A program made the position numbers and the translations under genes. This document shows, one piece after another, positions 10,468 through 22,039 of a DNA stretch of 64,000 bases (the first letter of the stretch is position 1; the number at the start of each line of letters is the position of its first letter). Source of the DNA: Gymnopus androsaceus JB14 (lineage: Eukaryota > Basidiomycota > Agaricomycetes > Agaricales > Omphalotaceae); the NCBI GenBank assembly GCA_009733575.1, contig ML769616.1:5648-69647 (forward strand), written 5' to 3'. The notes under the pieces are model-generated. The model did not search any database, was not told where the DNA came from, and was given only the letters and a program-made list of their open reading frames with translations.

Positions 10468-12300
10468 CAACATGCATATGGTGTCCTCCCAGAATTGCAT
10501 AGGGAGACCAGTGTCGAAACATCAAGGTCGTGGCATTGTTCTCAATGGTTCAGACCCAGCGTTCAGCCTTGTCATTCTGTTGATGGGAATACAGTGCAGT
10601 CTGTTGCACCAAAATACCCTTTGAGATGAAATACTGGGATGCCTCCTCACCATGGAATTCCTTCACACCATCAAGATAGACACTCTGCACTTGTTCACCA
10701 GTCATAGTCTCCCATGTATTGATTGTAGACTTGATAACCTTTAGAGCCTGATTCTTCTTTGCAAAACAACCACCACCAATCGCAGAGGTATTGTCATCCA
10801 TGATTACATTGAAATGTGAGGATTTATGAGCAGAAAGAATGGGCATTTGTCCACATGTATCAATAACAATGAGTTTGAGAGGGCAAGAGGTGCAATTTCC
10901 ATGATAGGGATAAGGGAAGTGAGGGTGCTTCCCTCACAAACATGAACCACACATATCCTTCATGCATGTACCATTCCACTTATCCAGACCATTAGCATAG
11001 TTGCCAGTCAGGACCTCATTAACAGTTTGCTTTCCAATGTGAAGCAAGCATTCATGGAATAGATCACCATTTGGGATACGCGGCATAAAAGTAGCCATGA
11101 CTGAAGGTAGGAGGTCTGAGAGAGCCTCCACCTTATCAGAAAGAAACTCCCCACGAAGGAGGCAGAGTCTGTGGTAAACATCCACCACTATTAAAAATTG
11201 CGGTGTGTTTGGAATATAGACCCTCACAACATCCTCAGTCATGTAGAGACTGAACTTCTTCTCAAGAAGAGTACCTGTCAAAATCAAGTTGACTAGCGCA
11301 TCTGGAGCATGCAAGCAATCAAATAGTTCCAAGACCAGAAACTTATCCATGCCTTCTACTGTATAATTATGACCTAAAGTTCCCATAACCGTAACACAGT
11401 CCCTGGGAACTTTGTCATTTTGAAAATCGTAACACATAACGGGGTTCAAGGAACTTTGGATTTGGCAAAATAGTAACTTAAAATTCCAAAAATTGCACCA
11501 AAATGCCCAAAAAAACACCAGAAAATTTTTCTGTTACACTAATTTTTGGCCTGAGAACTCCACTTTTTGAAGTTCTCACCATAACGCATGAAACCCAGGC
11601 ACTTTAGGTCGTATTATACAGTATTGGTGACTTGAAGTAGCACGTCCCAGATGCACGAGTAGAGAGGTTTCCTGCATTAGCTGTGGTGACATCCACTGCA
11701 CCCCCTGGATCATATGTGGAGAAGAATTGTCAATCCTTCACAATGTGGTTGGTGCATGCAGAGTCCAGCAGTGTCAGAGCATCACCTATAATGGAAGCAA
11801 ATGCCACTGGGTTTGATTGCTTAATCAACTGCAATGTCTCCAGATGCAGATCAGAGAATAACACAGAGAAGGAATCAAATTGACATGCAGGATAAATGGA
11901 ACTGTTGATCACATTCAATGCTCCCAACTGAGCAGAAGATGTAGCAAGAAGTACATCCGGTACAGTACTAGTAGTAACCATAGCCGTAGGATGGGAATTA
12001 GATGTATTTGTATGTTGGTTTGTATTTGTATTCAAGGTCGGATTATTGGTGGTACCAGTCCCATTGTTCTGCTTTGGATCACCAGCGCTCTGACTGTTTC
12101 TACCCCCATTGGCACCCCCAGTCCCTTGGTAGCCTTGACAAGTCTTCCCACCACCAGAGGGTTGCTGATGATGGTTACCATTAGTAGGGTAACTAGAACT
12201 CCATTGCAGATCATCCACTTGCACCAGTTGCTGAGCAAATGCATCAAACATCTTGCAAGATGGAATTGCACCAGGGAAGTCCAAAGCTTCTTGGCACTTA
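10468..12300 (-). pseudogene. Copia pol 5' part: protease, GAG-pre-integrase, integrase core (module 1)
   Basis: On the minus strand, from right to left, there is a polar Gly/Asn/Gln-rich stretch and the protease active-site sequence LLDSACTNHIVKD near 11,740. A MITE follows, then GAG-pre-integrase (LFHECLLHIGKQTVNEV; GLDKWNGTCMKDMC near 10,960) and the rve integrase core with DDE-type residues (NVIMDDNTSAIGG, VYLDGVKEFHG, HQQNDKAERW). The frame breaks at the MITE and at about 10,930 and 10,550, and the gene ends at the composite insertion. Confidence 0.82.
11357..11623. mobile_element. TA-flanked MITE, copy A1
   Basis: The left end TACTGTATAAT and right end ATTATACAGTA are perfect inverted repeats, extended by imperfect pairing around GACCTAAAGT. 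The terminal TA at each side would be the target duplication, as in Tc1/mariner-type elements. It sits between the protease and pre-integrase parts of the copia element. It shares internal features (GGGAACTT, GAAGTTC, CGTAAC) with the element at 14,678-14,946, so both belong to one family. Confidence 0.75.
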
Positions 12301-14677
12301 TCAGCAGTGATTCCACATCAGTAACCATTCAGGAAGAATTTGATAAAACAAGACAAAGCTGGGATAGGCCAGAGAACCAGACCTGAATAAACTTGGCAAT
12401 GTCACCATTAACAACTGGAGTAGACATGATTTCATCCTGGATACGGAGACAGTCCGGAACTGCTTGGCATCCAAGATGGAGACTATCATACATCTCCCTC
12501 GCTGTATGGCAATTGCCTTTGACAGTGATGACTGGACCTAGGAAGCCTTGCACATCTGCATGTAAGCAAGCAGTTATAATTGATGCTGCCCAGGCATCAT
12601 TCCGATCCCAGATATGTTGTGGGATTATTCTATTTGACAACCCCCTTGTTGTGAAACAACCCTTTCCTTATCTAGCAACCCGGTTGTTGTCACAAATGGT
12701 CACAGTTCACCAAATATGTCAAATAAGCAAACATTGAGTATTTCATAAATTTTTTTATTGTGACTTACTGATTTTCTTCAGAATAAGGAGGGTAGGGAAG
12801 CAATGGCCACAAGCAGTGAGGGTCAAGGACATATGCAGCAGCTAGCTAAGTACCTAGACAATGGATTGGTCTGTGAGTACAAAATATTACAGCATTTTTG
12901 GAAAACCTTGTCCAAATCAATTTTGTTGATGGCAATAATTCAATAAATAAATATAATTCTAAAAGGCAAGCACTCTTCCTGCTGTCAGACAACTGCCAAT
13001 TCAGCCTCATATTCTGGTGGTTGAGCTTGTTCACTGTGTTGGGCAACATCCAGCACAGTGAACAAGTACAAAATACTGACTATCCTACCCTTGATCTAGA
13101 CAAGCAGTCAGCCTTGTAACCTTGTTATAAGTATACTAGCATGCTGAGAGGTACTTAGTATCCAATATACATAACTTTACACTCATATTTTAGTAGTCTA
13201 CTCTGTGATATGGTGTGCAGTGGAGGACATGCATGGAGCACTCACCATTGAGTTGCAGTTACATAAGTAGCATAACCAAGGAAATTTCTATTGGATACAG
13301 TACTATGAAAGAACTTGAAATACAAGCAGTATGTATCATGTAAGAGCTTAGGTACCCAATGCCATCTAGTACCATAGTAGCAGTGGCAAAATCAAAGTAA
13401 GCACTAGCTTAGACAAGGTCACAAGGACATAAATATTTGAAGAAAAAAAAAAGCAAAGTCACACTTCAATATGTGTGACAGGGTTGCTGAATAACACTTC
13501 GAGAGGGTTTTGAGATAATGGGGGGTTGTCAAGCAAGGGGGTTGTCAAATAGAATGATCCTATGTTGTGCCTCTATGTAAGCAGGATGTGGTGGTGTAGA
13601 GAGACCTGGGCAGTAAATTGGAGTGTTATACTTTGTTTTGGGAATTCCTGGAGGAGGAGGACCACAGATGTGACCAATAACACCCCCATCTGCAAGAGCC
13701 TGCTGAACCACATCATGCCAGTGCGGCCAGTTGTTGCGATTATGAAGAGCAGCATCATTGTTAATAGTGGATGTGAAAGTGTTCATGATCGAGGTAAAAA
13801 GTTTAGTCTGGACCTTGGAGGAATTGGGATCAATGTAGGCAGATGGCTGAGTGGGTGGATAAAGGTATTGATTACCTGGAAGAAATGCAGGAGGTCCTGA
13901 AGGTCCCTGAGCTGAAAGGCCATAGTTCATCAAATCTGGGTGCACTGGCTGTTGCTGCGCCACTCCAGATGGGTGCACTAAGGATTGTGCAACTCCTGGA
14001 TGCATGGCTTGAGCTGTAGGATTACCTGGAACAATAGGTGGAACCGAACACAATCACTGTTCATGGTAAGCAGGAAATCCATCCATACCTATGGTTGCTA
14101 AATGGGCAGTAGCATAGGGCTGATATGGCTGGGGATGCTGGATTTGGGGAGATCATGCCGGAACCATCACAGATGAGGGGCAACTTGGTGCCTGAGGGTC
14201 AAGAGGATCATGCAGATGGCTGTAAGTAGTTATAAGTATTCACAAACATAAGGTAAATGGTGATATGAAGCTGGAGAAGGATTAAAACTTGTGAAAGACA
14301 TCGGAGCAGACCAAGGAGAAGAATGAGGCAATTGAGATGAAGGAAATGACCAAGAAGAAATCAAAATATCAGGCCCGTTCATATCAACAGGCTCATGATT
14401 TACCGTATGGGGTCAGAGGTGAGCCAAAGAGGCACAAGAATGTAAATGTCTGCCTCATTCAGCAGGTGCAAAGGAGTGGAAGGAGATGGAGGCAAAGGAC
14501 ACATGGATAAAGCATTGAGAGTAGGTACTTGGGAAGGAGGAACAGGAGGTACGTAGGGAGAGGAAGGTGGAGCCATTATGGCATTTTGTAAAGTATTGGC
14601 AGTAGGCAGTGGAGCAATGCTCTGGGACAAAGAAGAGGTAAGGAAGTTCCGAACAATAGGGACTGTATTTTGAAAAG
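12301..14677 (-). pseudogene. Copia gag (module 1), split by a hAT-like element
   Basis: Minus-strand frames give a Pro/Ser/Gln-rich N-terminal part (14,400-14,677; APPSSPYVPPVPPSQ), a second segment (13,562-14,053) ending at AYIEAQH, and a UBN2-type gag domain (IWDRNDAWAASIITAC, CHTAREMYDSLH, IMSTPVVNGDIAKFIQ; 12,329-12,616). The text reads straight from AYIEAQH to IWDRNDAWA once the 940-bp element is set aside, showing a clean insertion. Further frame changes near 14,050-14,400 mean gag is broken even without it. Confidence 0.78.
12622..13561. mobile_element. Non-autonomous hAT-like element with 8-bp target duplication, copy 1
   Basis: ATGTTGTG occurs directly on both sides (12,614-12,621 and 13,562-13,569), an 8-bp target duplication typical of hAT transposons. 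The ends are inverted repeats of about 27 bp containing ATTCTATTTGACAACCCCC. Within it lies a hairpin, CTTGTTCACTGTG with CACAGTGAACAAG, near 13,025-13,066. No transposase frame is present. Removing it restores the gag reading. An identical insertion is at 39,816-40,754. Confidence 0.88.
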
Positions 14678-14946
14678 TACTGTATCGATACAACCGTATG
14701 TTCCCGGGGTGTTATGCGTTACGGTGGGAACTTCAAAAAATGAAGTTCCCGAGGCAAAAATTCGCATTACGGAAAATTTTTAATGCTTTTTTTGGGCATA
14801 TTTTGGAGAATTTTTTGACTTTAGTGTCACGATTTCTCCAAATCTGAGGTTCCCGGAGTGGAGTTATGCATTACGATTCACAAAATGGCTAAGTTCCCGG
14901 GGCCGGCGTTACGGTTATGGGAACTTATGGTTGTATTGATACAGTA
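14678..14946. mobile_element. TA-flanked MITE, copy B1
   Basis: The ends are TACTGTATCGATACAACC and a right end whose reverse complement is TACTGTATCAATACAACC, with TA on each outer edge. Internal GTTCCCGGGG, GAAGTTCC and GCGTTACGG words match those of copy A1 in the other orientation. It lies between the gag start and the 5' leader. It is AT-rich in the middle and has no coding frame. Confidence 0.75.
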
Positions 14947-15307
14947 TGCAATATTGATTGTGAAATTGAGGGAAACAAAGAAAGAGATGAATGTTGTATG
15001 TCTGCATGACCAAGACCAGTGCCCATTAGTGTACCAGGAAAAACCCTCAAAGGTGTAGTGCCGGGATGTCAATTAACCAATGATGGTGGAAACAGAGCAG
15101 AAACTGGTGTATGATACACATTGTAAAGATTTTGATACAATTGTTGAACCTGGCAAGGATTGCATCCAAGGTGAAGGGCCGGCAACTCCATTGATCAAGA
15201 TCCAGAGTTTTCAGTTTTCAATTTTCAGTGAGCTGTATGTCCACACTGTTTATGTTTGCGAAATCATCTGTAGAAAAAACCCCTCTTAAAATAAGGTATC
15301 CATAACC
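14947..15307. other. Copia 5' leader (module 1)
   Basis: Between the MITE and the 5' LTR there is no convincing gene. On the minus strand the bases next to the LTR read GGTTATGGATACC, where a primer binding site should be, but I cannot match it to a tRNA with confidence. Confidence 0.45.
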
Positions 15308-15562
15308 TGTTGGAGGTTGAATCTATAAGACAAAACCGAAATGGAAAACCCCTCAGAGTCAAATGTAGTGAGAGTCAACAGCTCTATTGAAATACCTATA
15401 AGATGAAACCAGAAATGGAAAAACTAAAGAAGTGTAAGTAAGCTTGTAGGTATGAAATAAAATAAGAAAACATACCCCTCAGAGTTGAATGTAGTGAGAG
15501 TCAACAGCTGAGGGGAGAATGTGGGAATGGGAAGTATATAACTAAACAGTCACATGTGAAGA
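15308..15562 (-). repeat. Copia 5' LTR, truncated and with internal duplication (module 1)
   Basis: It starts TGTTGGAGG like the left LTR and matches it to the phrase GTCACATGTGAAGA. It then changes abruptly to unrelated sequence, so about 50 bp of the outer end and the CCAACA terminus are missing. Near its start an extra stretch of about 90 bases repeats the CCCCTCAGAG...GAGAGTCAACAGCT phrase, which the left LTR has only once. Confidence 0.7.
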
Positions 15563-17390
15563 AGCAACTACAAGGGCAACTTTTCTCAAGAAAGTGGTTT
15601 TATACTTAAGTAATTCTTAGAATGTTCCTAAGAATTAAAGTTATCCTAAATTGTAAGTAACAATTATACTTAAGTAAATACTTAAGTATAGGCATAACTC
15701 CAAAATAATCTTGAAATGGGTGATTATGAAGTAAAAGTAAAAATGAAAGTAACAAAGTAAAGTAAAGTAAGCACTATCTTATATCCTCTGCAAACTTTAG
15801 TTCAAAGTAAAATACCAAATCAGCTGTATACTAAGTAATAAAGTTAAAGTAGGTAGCACAGAAGAAAGCCATGAGCAAGGCATAAGTTTTCTAAAGAAAA
15901 ATACTAAGCAGAGAGTATATGAGTCCTACTGAATTGTAGTGGTAGTAAAGTGAGAGTAGATAGGATGAGATGGTAGAGGTAAGAGTTTGAAGAGAGGTGG
16001 TGCATCAGAAAAAAAACTTGTTTTGGGCCCAGGGAGGATCCAAGGTCACCTAGTCCTCTTAGCAACCTGAGGCATCCTAGTTGGCCCAGGATAAAAGGGC
16101 CAAAACTTTGGACACCTCAGGTATCCTAGTCATCCTAAGTGTCCTGGGACATCCTGGGACATCCTGAGGGTATCCTGGGGCATCCTGGGATATGCCCCAG
16201 GACATCTTGGGTTCAGACTAGAGATATGCATATGCACAAAGTGCAGATCTCAAGTTGCAAATGCCCACAATTCTTCTTGGAACCAAGGAGCAAAGGCATC
16301 AATTTTGCCAGTCACTGCAAACTCGTCAGAGAGATAGACATGAAATCCAAAGCAGTTGGCTCATATCTACAGCCACAATAGATACTCCTGATTGTCAGTG
16401 CCTTCAGGATAATTCTATTAACCAACCCTCCTGCCCGAACACAATCTCTCATTTGATGTCAAGTCGATGTTTGTGAAAATTTTCAATTTATTTAATGTTG
16501 TATGGTAACCATAGCACTTATAAACCCCATACTATGGTACACAGGGATATGCTTCTGATGCAGCTGGGGCACAATGAAAGAAGCTATTAAAATTCTGAGC
16601 AGACAGATCGTTTTGGCCTACTTTAAAACCCCCAAATTGAGCTTCCTAGATTTTTCACAATTTTCCTCATTGCGTCGGGCGCTGCCCGAGCAAAAACAAG
16701 GATATGCTGTTTTTTGATGGCTGTAGTCACCGTCCTGTCACGTAGCGGCAAAGCTGGCAGAACCGGCAGTCTTACAGAACCGCCGATGACATTTTCAAAA
16801 TCAGATTGCGCTGGTCACTGCCGAGCGGAACGGCACAGTCAATTGTCACGCCCAAGCTCTCTCTTTACCAGTTCCTCTCTCCATTGTGCTATTCTTCATG
16901 TTTCTCTTAGAAATATTAGATCTGACCTCGTCTGATATACACTTGGGTGTGTAGCACTTCGCCCATGCTTTTGTAATTCATTTTCTTGTGTTCCTGAATG
17001 TTTGATGGGTGTATGCAACTCTCTCCGCTCAATGTTTATTTTATTGTACTCATTTGCCTCAAGTACACCTTCTATAAAGTATCTGGCACTGACAAATATA
17101 AGGTAAAGATGTTATAAAATAATCGTGAAAGCTGCCCGATTACAAAAACTTGCTTCATCGAGCATTTTATGCAGAAAAGCATATCCCTGCGTACCATGGT
17201 AATCGCGCTCTGAATTGAAATCTGACTCTTTTGTGGCAACCGCTTATATGCGGCATTCCGATTGGGGTTTATAACCGCTTACGGCTGGTTATCGGTGTTT
17301 TTTCACTTTTCCGACATTATTCGCTCTGAGTAAAATTAGAGACAGTGTTTGACAGTCAATGTCAATGGAACTCTTATTGTTTCCACTTTA
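15563..17390. other. Spacer between copia and F-box remnant (module 1)
   Basis: No gene recognised. At 15,600-15,700 there are nested palindromes built on ACTTAAGTA and CTTAGAA. A degenerate CCTGGG/CATCCTGGGACATCC tract fills 16,021-16,210. From about 16,600 base composition becomes balanced and resembles ordinary intergenic DNA, with small frames but no motif. The same sequence occurs at 42,756-44,563 and not in module 3. Confidence 0.5.
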
Positions 17391-17720
17391 GGGAGTTGCT
17401 GAATAACTCCTTTAGCAATCTGAGCATAAACTCTTCTTTTTTCGGCGTGAGTCTAGATTGAACCTCCGGAAGCCAAGAAGGCGGACACTGGATGCTAGAT
17501 GTGGTTTTCATTGAATATCGTGATAAGCCACTCTGTTTGAATTATTCTTTGTAGAGATCTCATCAAACGGCCATCCAGTTCGATCTTTGCGAAAATGCGA
17601 CGCTAAGAAGGCACAACTCATTTCGACAAGAGAACAGTTCGAGAGAGCATTTTTGTCGAAGAGAGGTTGTTGAGGATACAATCTATGAGCTCGTTGGGCA
17701 GTGACATGATCACAATGGTC
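17391..17720 (-). pseudogene. F-box gene remnant (module 1)
   Basis: Reading leftward from about 17,712, the sequence begins SLPNELIDCIL as in the intact-looking frame at 44,564-44,911. It then loses frame within about 20 codons through small indels. Only the F-box region is present. F-box proteins recruit substrates to SCF ubiquitin ligases, and Agaricomycetes carry many decayed ones. Confidence 0.5.
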
Positions 17721-18143
17721 GCAACAGAATGGTTTAGCGCTTGAAGTTGGTAGAGAGCGCTTTGGCCTGGCCTAAAGCAGTCCCTTAGAATGTCGGTATA
17801 ATTACTAAAATTATGAGGATTCTGGAGTTTATTCTGACATCTTCTAGAAGGCGGGCCACCAAGCTACTTTTCATCTATTCATCCTCCCATAAAGAAAGCC
17901 GTGTAAGCTGTAGCGTTGTGGGAGATGGCACCAACGACCAGCTTCAAGGCTTTCCAGTATGCATCATGCAAGGAAGGAGTATCCCATGTCCATTCAGACT
18001 CCCAGTCATTATAAAGTACAATATCTGTATGTCACACTACACCTATTCCCATTCCCGTTCCATTTTTATACAGCTTCTAATCTGTTCTGCGCCTCGCCCG
18101 CTCCTACTTTACTTGGAGAGATCCCTAGCAAAATGGAAAAAGT
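17721..18143. other. Intergenic region between GDH2 3' end and F-box remnant (module 1)
   Basis: No gene is visible. It likely holds the GDH2 3' UTR and terminator. It is conserved at 44,912-45,331 and 61,790-62,272, including a CATTCAGACTCCCAGTCATT phrase shared by modules 1 and 2. Confidence 0.45.
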
Positions 18144-21100
18144 CTACACTCGAAGCGTTAACGCCGTATTTATAAAGCTAGAAAAAAATATAACATCAGT
18201 AAACGCTAATCCTTCCTCCACGAAAAAATCACTCACGAAATGCGACGCAACCCAACTAGAGAACAACGCCCTCTGATACGCCTCCGGCAACCGCTTCAAT
18301 AATGTCTCCAACCCAATCTTCTCAACCAGCGTCTTGGGTATCGCCCTCCTCATCACCCCATTCCTACTCGGAACATCCTCAAACAAATCCGAGCTCTCCA
18401 GTTCAGCCTGGAGGTTATTTAACGTTGACGAAAGCTCATCCGAGATGGTTGTGCGCGGTTTGGCTCCTTGCAAACGCGTGTGCTCTTTCCACAGGCAGTG
18501 GAATTCAGCAGCAGCGTTTTCGGTGATCTTTGCTTGGATATCCTTGACGTAGCTCTGGTAGAATTCGGAAGGCTTGCCGTCTTTGAAGATCATCAAGTCG
18601 ACGTATTCTTCCGTTGAGAGAGCGAGACCGGCTAGGACTTCCAAGGAAGAACTCGTTACACCACCTGGATTAATGCGATGAATAAGTTTTCGCGACTTGA
18701 GAGAAGAAATAAAACCAACTAACCCTTGTTGGTACTCGAATCTTTGAACACGACCACTTTACGCTTTTCGAGGAACAAACGCGCTTGTTGGGTGAGGAAC
18801 AAGTTGGCGCCTTCTACGATGTACTTGAAGTGAGGTTTACCCTCGCTGTCGAAGAGTGCAGCCATGTTCGAGATGTTGACGGCTTCCGGTCTGAATATAG
18901 GCGTTAGACAGACGACTTGTACACACATTGAATAATCATATACCGTCCACCGCAAGGCACGAACAAGTCAGCTTTAAATCTCAAATGAGCTCCATTACGG
19001 AAATCAGTCCCGTCGAGAACGATTTCGCCCGCTACCCATAGCATATCAGCATTTGCTCATAAAAAGGAAAACACTTGAACAACGTACAAGGCAACTTGAC
19101 ATCCTGCTCCTCAACCTTCACCAAATACCCATCCTTACTCAACCTCGTCCTATCAAAGTGCGCTACAGTCAAACGCTTTTTGGCCAGACGAATTAGTTCT
19201 TCGCGATCGAGCCCAGTGGGGTCGGCAAGGACACCACTTCCATCGATGATCGCGACGGTTTTGTCGGAGCTGAGTAGGATTTCGTCTACAAGAGAGATAA
19301 ACGTTAGCTCGGGGGTAACAAGCCAAAGAAGAACGTATACTCACTCGATCCAAGATCCCCATCCGGTCCTCCCGTCTGCACTTTTGTAATCTCCTTCTCC
19401 TTCAACCCCAGCTGCTTATAGATACCCAACACATACTGCCTGATACTAAGCGAAGTCATACCATACGTGTCGTGTGGAACTCCACCGAGTGTCTCGGCAC
19501 TCTTTCCAGTGGTGAAGGACTTCCACCATGTTTCGGCGCCTCGGTCGCGGGCGTGGAGTGCAGCCCAATCCATCATATCCGCGGTACCCTCTGCATAACC
19601 GATATAAGCAAAAGGCGAAAGCAGGGAAAAAACGTATCGACAAACCATCAGGACCAAAGAATAACAACTCTGGCTTTTCGTACAAGTCGACCAGCGTCTC
19701 CTTGATTCCGGGTGTTTTACCTGGGATTAGCAGGTCGACGATTGCCTATGATAACGTAGTTAGTGAATATAAATAACTAAAAACCGCGAGCACACATACA
19801 TCAACATATTTCTCAAAACACAACCTCGGCGTAGCCCCAATCGAAGGCAATATCGTACCCTTGGCACCTCCCTCGGGAATATCTTTATTCTTCAACGACT
19901 GGGTCGAAGCCAAGTTGTAATTTTCGTCAAACCTAAAACACGTCGTCGTCAGCGTATGTACATCCAAAGAGAGAGAGAGAGAGAGAAACACGTACAACAT
20001 CCTCTGATTAATCAAATACATCTCTTTATTCCTACTCATCACAATCCTAATCCCTAAACCTAATATGGAACCCTCTGAACTCATTCCCAATAACGAAAAA
20101 CATCGCAAATGGCTTCTTTGGATACTCAACCTCGGGTAAAAACCCTGGATCCAAGCGGAAGGACAAGGCGACTTTCGTAGGTTGGTAGAAATTGGTTTTA
20201 AGGATATGTTTGTTAAAGATCAGGAAGGATTCGAGAACTTGGAGGGAGTGTTTGTTGGGGACTGTGCGGCGGATTTTGTCATAGAGCTCCTCGTCGGAGA
20301 GGGGTTGGATAGTTTGAAGGCGTTGATAAGAGAGGGTGGGCCTGGATAGCGTACCGGTTAGAAATACATGTTGAATAAAGGAGCGTATACATACATCAAT
20401 TCGGTAGCGTGGTCAGATGCGGGGTAATGAACCATAGCAAAGTTGACATAAAGAAGTCGAATCTGCAAACAAAATAAATAGCCATAGGATAACAGAACGC
20501 TTGCAGACCTACCAGCTCCGAAAGAGTATGAATAACCTGCTCAATACTCTCCCTCGTAAACGTCTCCTCCCTAAACCTCCTCTTGATATTGTTCAACACC
20601 TCGGCATGCGCAGGGTCGTTCTCGTCCAAGACGTTTTTGAGCTGCAAGTAGGCCGGGCCGAGCCTGTTACAAAAGTGTTGTGCAAAGATCCAGCCACAGT
20701 CTAACGAGACAACCTTGTCAGCACAGCGATATGCAAAGAAGAGAGAGGAGATTCTCACAAGCATACGTAGCTTCCTGGACAGCATGCGTACCTGGGGCCT
20801 TTGGGAGGAAGAACGGGTTTTCAGGCAGACAGAACAGAAGCGAAGCCTCCTTCATGACCTGGAAGATGGAGTGTTCGATCGGCGGGGCGTTGGAGTTTGG
20901 AACGGGGTTGAGGTACAAAGAGATAATGGTGACGCCGTTAGAAAACTGTTCCACGTATTTGCGAGCAGAATAGAGAGAGTAAAAGTGGTAGAGGTTGGAG
21001 AGGGCACTGGTATAGAGGTTAGTAGATAAAGATGGATGGAGGGCAACGCGTACCTAAAGAAGGTGGTAGTCCCGCCCATCTTGTATCCGATAACAAGACG

Positions 21101-22039
21101 TCTCTCTCTCGAGCCTTCGACTTCGGAGACCTCCATGACGGGACCGTACCATTGCTCGACGCTCCAAATGATCTAGAATACAACTGAGTCGCTGAACGAG
21201 CTAGCGAAGCTATTTCATACCTTTTGGTAAATCTCAAGCGTGTTCTCGCTGGCCTTTTCCAAGAAGCCCTTGTCGGACACGCTGTTGATGTTTGTCCTGC
21301 CCTCTGCGTCTTTTGTGGCAGGCGCGTCTGGAAAGACACACTTGCTGACGAAGTAGCATCTGAGCTGCTGAGAAGCAGTCGCAGAGATGGACCCGGCGGA
21401 ACGGAAAGTTTCGAGTCTGTAGGCATTGAGCTGTCTAGGAACAAGGTGTCGATTCTAAATTCCAGTTGAGGAACGTTGGAAATGCCGTATAGAACGCGTA
21501 GCGCCAGGGCCCTCGGTGGTAGTAATACCAGGGGGACTGGTATGAATAAAAGTCGCGCCATTTCCGTTCTCGTCAATCTTCTCGAGATCGATAACGAGCT
21601 TGCTCGCATCGTGTTTCGTATACGCGAGCACTTTGGCGCCAAAAAGCGCAATAATGTGGTCACAGATGACCGCTTGGGATTCGTCGCGGAAATAAGTGTC
21701 GTCAATGCCGAGATTGGTGTAAAACCAGTTGACTTCGTTGGCGACCAGTTCTTGCGGGATAAAGCCCTTCAAACCATGGTTAATCTTAATCGATATTAGA
21801 TCCAGTTCTACTAATCACCTTTGCTGCTGAACAAGAGCTCGCTGTTCTTTCAATTTGGCTACAGGCGTCGTATAGCCAGGCAAATTTTTGACCTGATTGA
21901 GCAAGCCATCGCTGTCATTTATAGCAACAGAGCCTGGCACAGAAAGACGCGAGTCTGGCGAATGCCATTACGCGCAGCTTCCGCAGTAAAAAACCTTCCA
22001 CTGGAAGGTTTTTTTTCGGCTTTGTTGGTCGAGGGCATG
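18144..22039 (-). pseudogene. GDH2: NAD-specific glutamate dehydrogenase, broken copy (module 1)
   Basis: Many short exons encode the fungal NAD-dependent glutamate dehydrogenase, which converts glutamate to 2-oxoglutarate and ammonium. Recognisable pieces are KGFIPQELVANEVNWFYTNL, GYKMGGTT, PEGGAKG (substrate-binding Lys loop), GGPDGDLGS (NAD-binding loop) and VEGANLFLTQQARL. A possible start is the ATG at 22,037-22,039, followed by a 49-nt intron. Two lesions stand out against module 2. A 17-bp deletion at about 20,055, flanked by ATCCCT repeats, removes most of RDVARGGIRIV and shifts the frame. About 20 bp lost near 21,497 removes a 5' splice site. The C-terminal dozen residues also differ. 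It is convergent with NLR1. Confidence 0.85.

Larger units (their letters stand above)
4507..15562 (-). mobile_element. Ty1/copia LTR retrotransposon, degenerate, with nested insertions (module 1)
   Basis: Reading on the minus strand from the right, the order is truncated 5' LTR (15,308-15,562), leader, gag, protease, GAG-pre-integrase, integrase, reverse transcriptase, RNaseH and 3' LTR (4,507-4,738). Integrase before reverse transcriptase identifies copia (Pseudoviridae-type order). Three kinds of insertion interrupt it: the 7,078-10,467 composite in the integrase, the hAT-like element at 12,622-13,561 in gag, and two MITEs at 11,357-11,623 and 14,678-14,946. Module 3 has the empty site, which fixes the left boundary. 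The far side of the 5' LTR is lost, so the second target-site copy cannot be seen. Frameshifts and a changed RT catalytic box make it non-autonomous. Confidence 0.88.

Noticed and set aside
12032..12386. Several overlapping plus- and minus-strand frames in the gag-protease region
   Set aside because: They are alternative frames of the copia Gly/Asn/Gln-rich region; only the frame ending in LLDSACTNHIVKD fits the element.
11357..14946. C-to-T/G-to-A changes between module copies as signs of RIP
   Set aside because: Only a handful of such differences are seen and they are not enriched enough by eye; indels dominate.
19965..19990. (GA)n run as a regulatory site
   Set aside because: It lies inside a GDH2 intron and only varies in length between modules 1 and 2, as simple microsatellites do.
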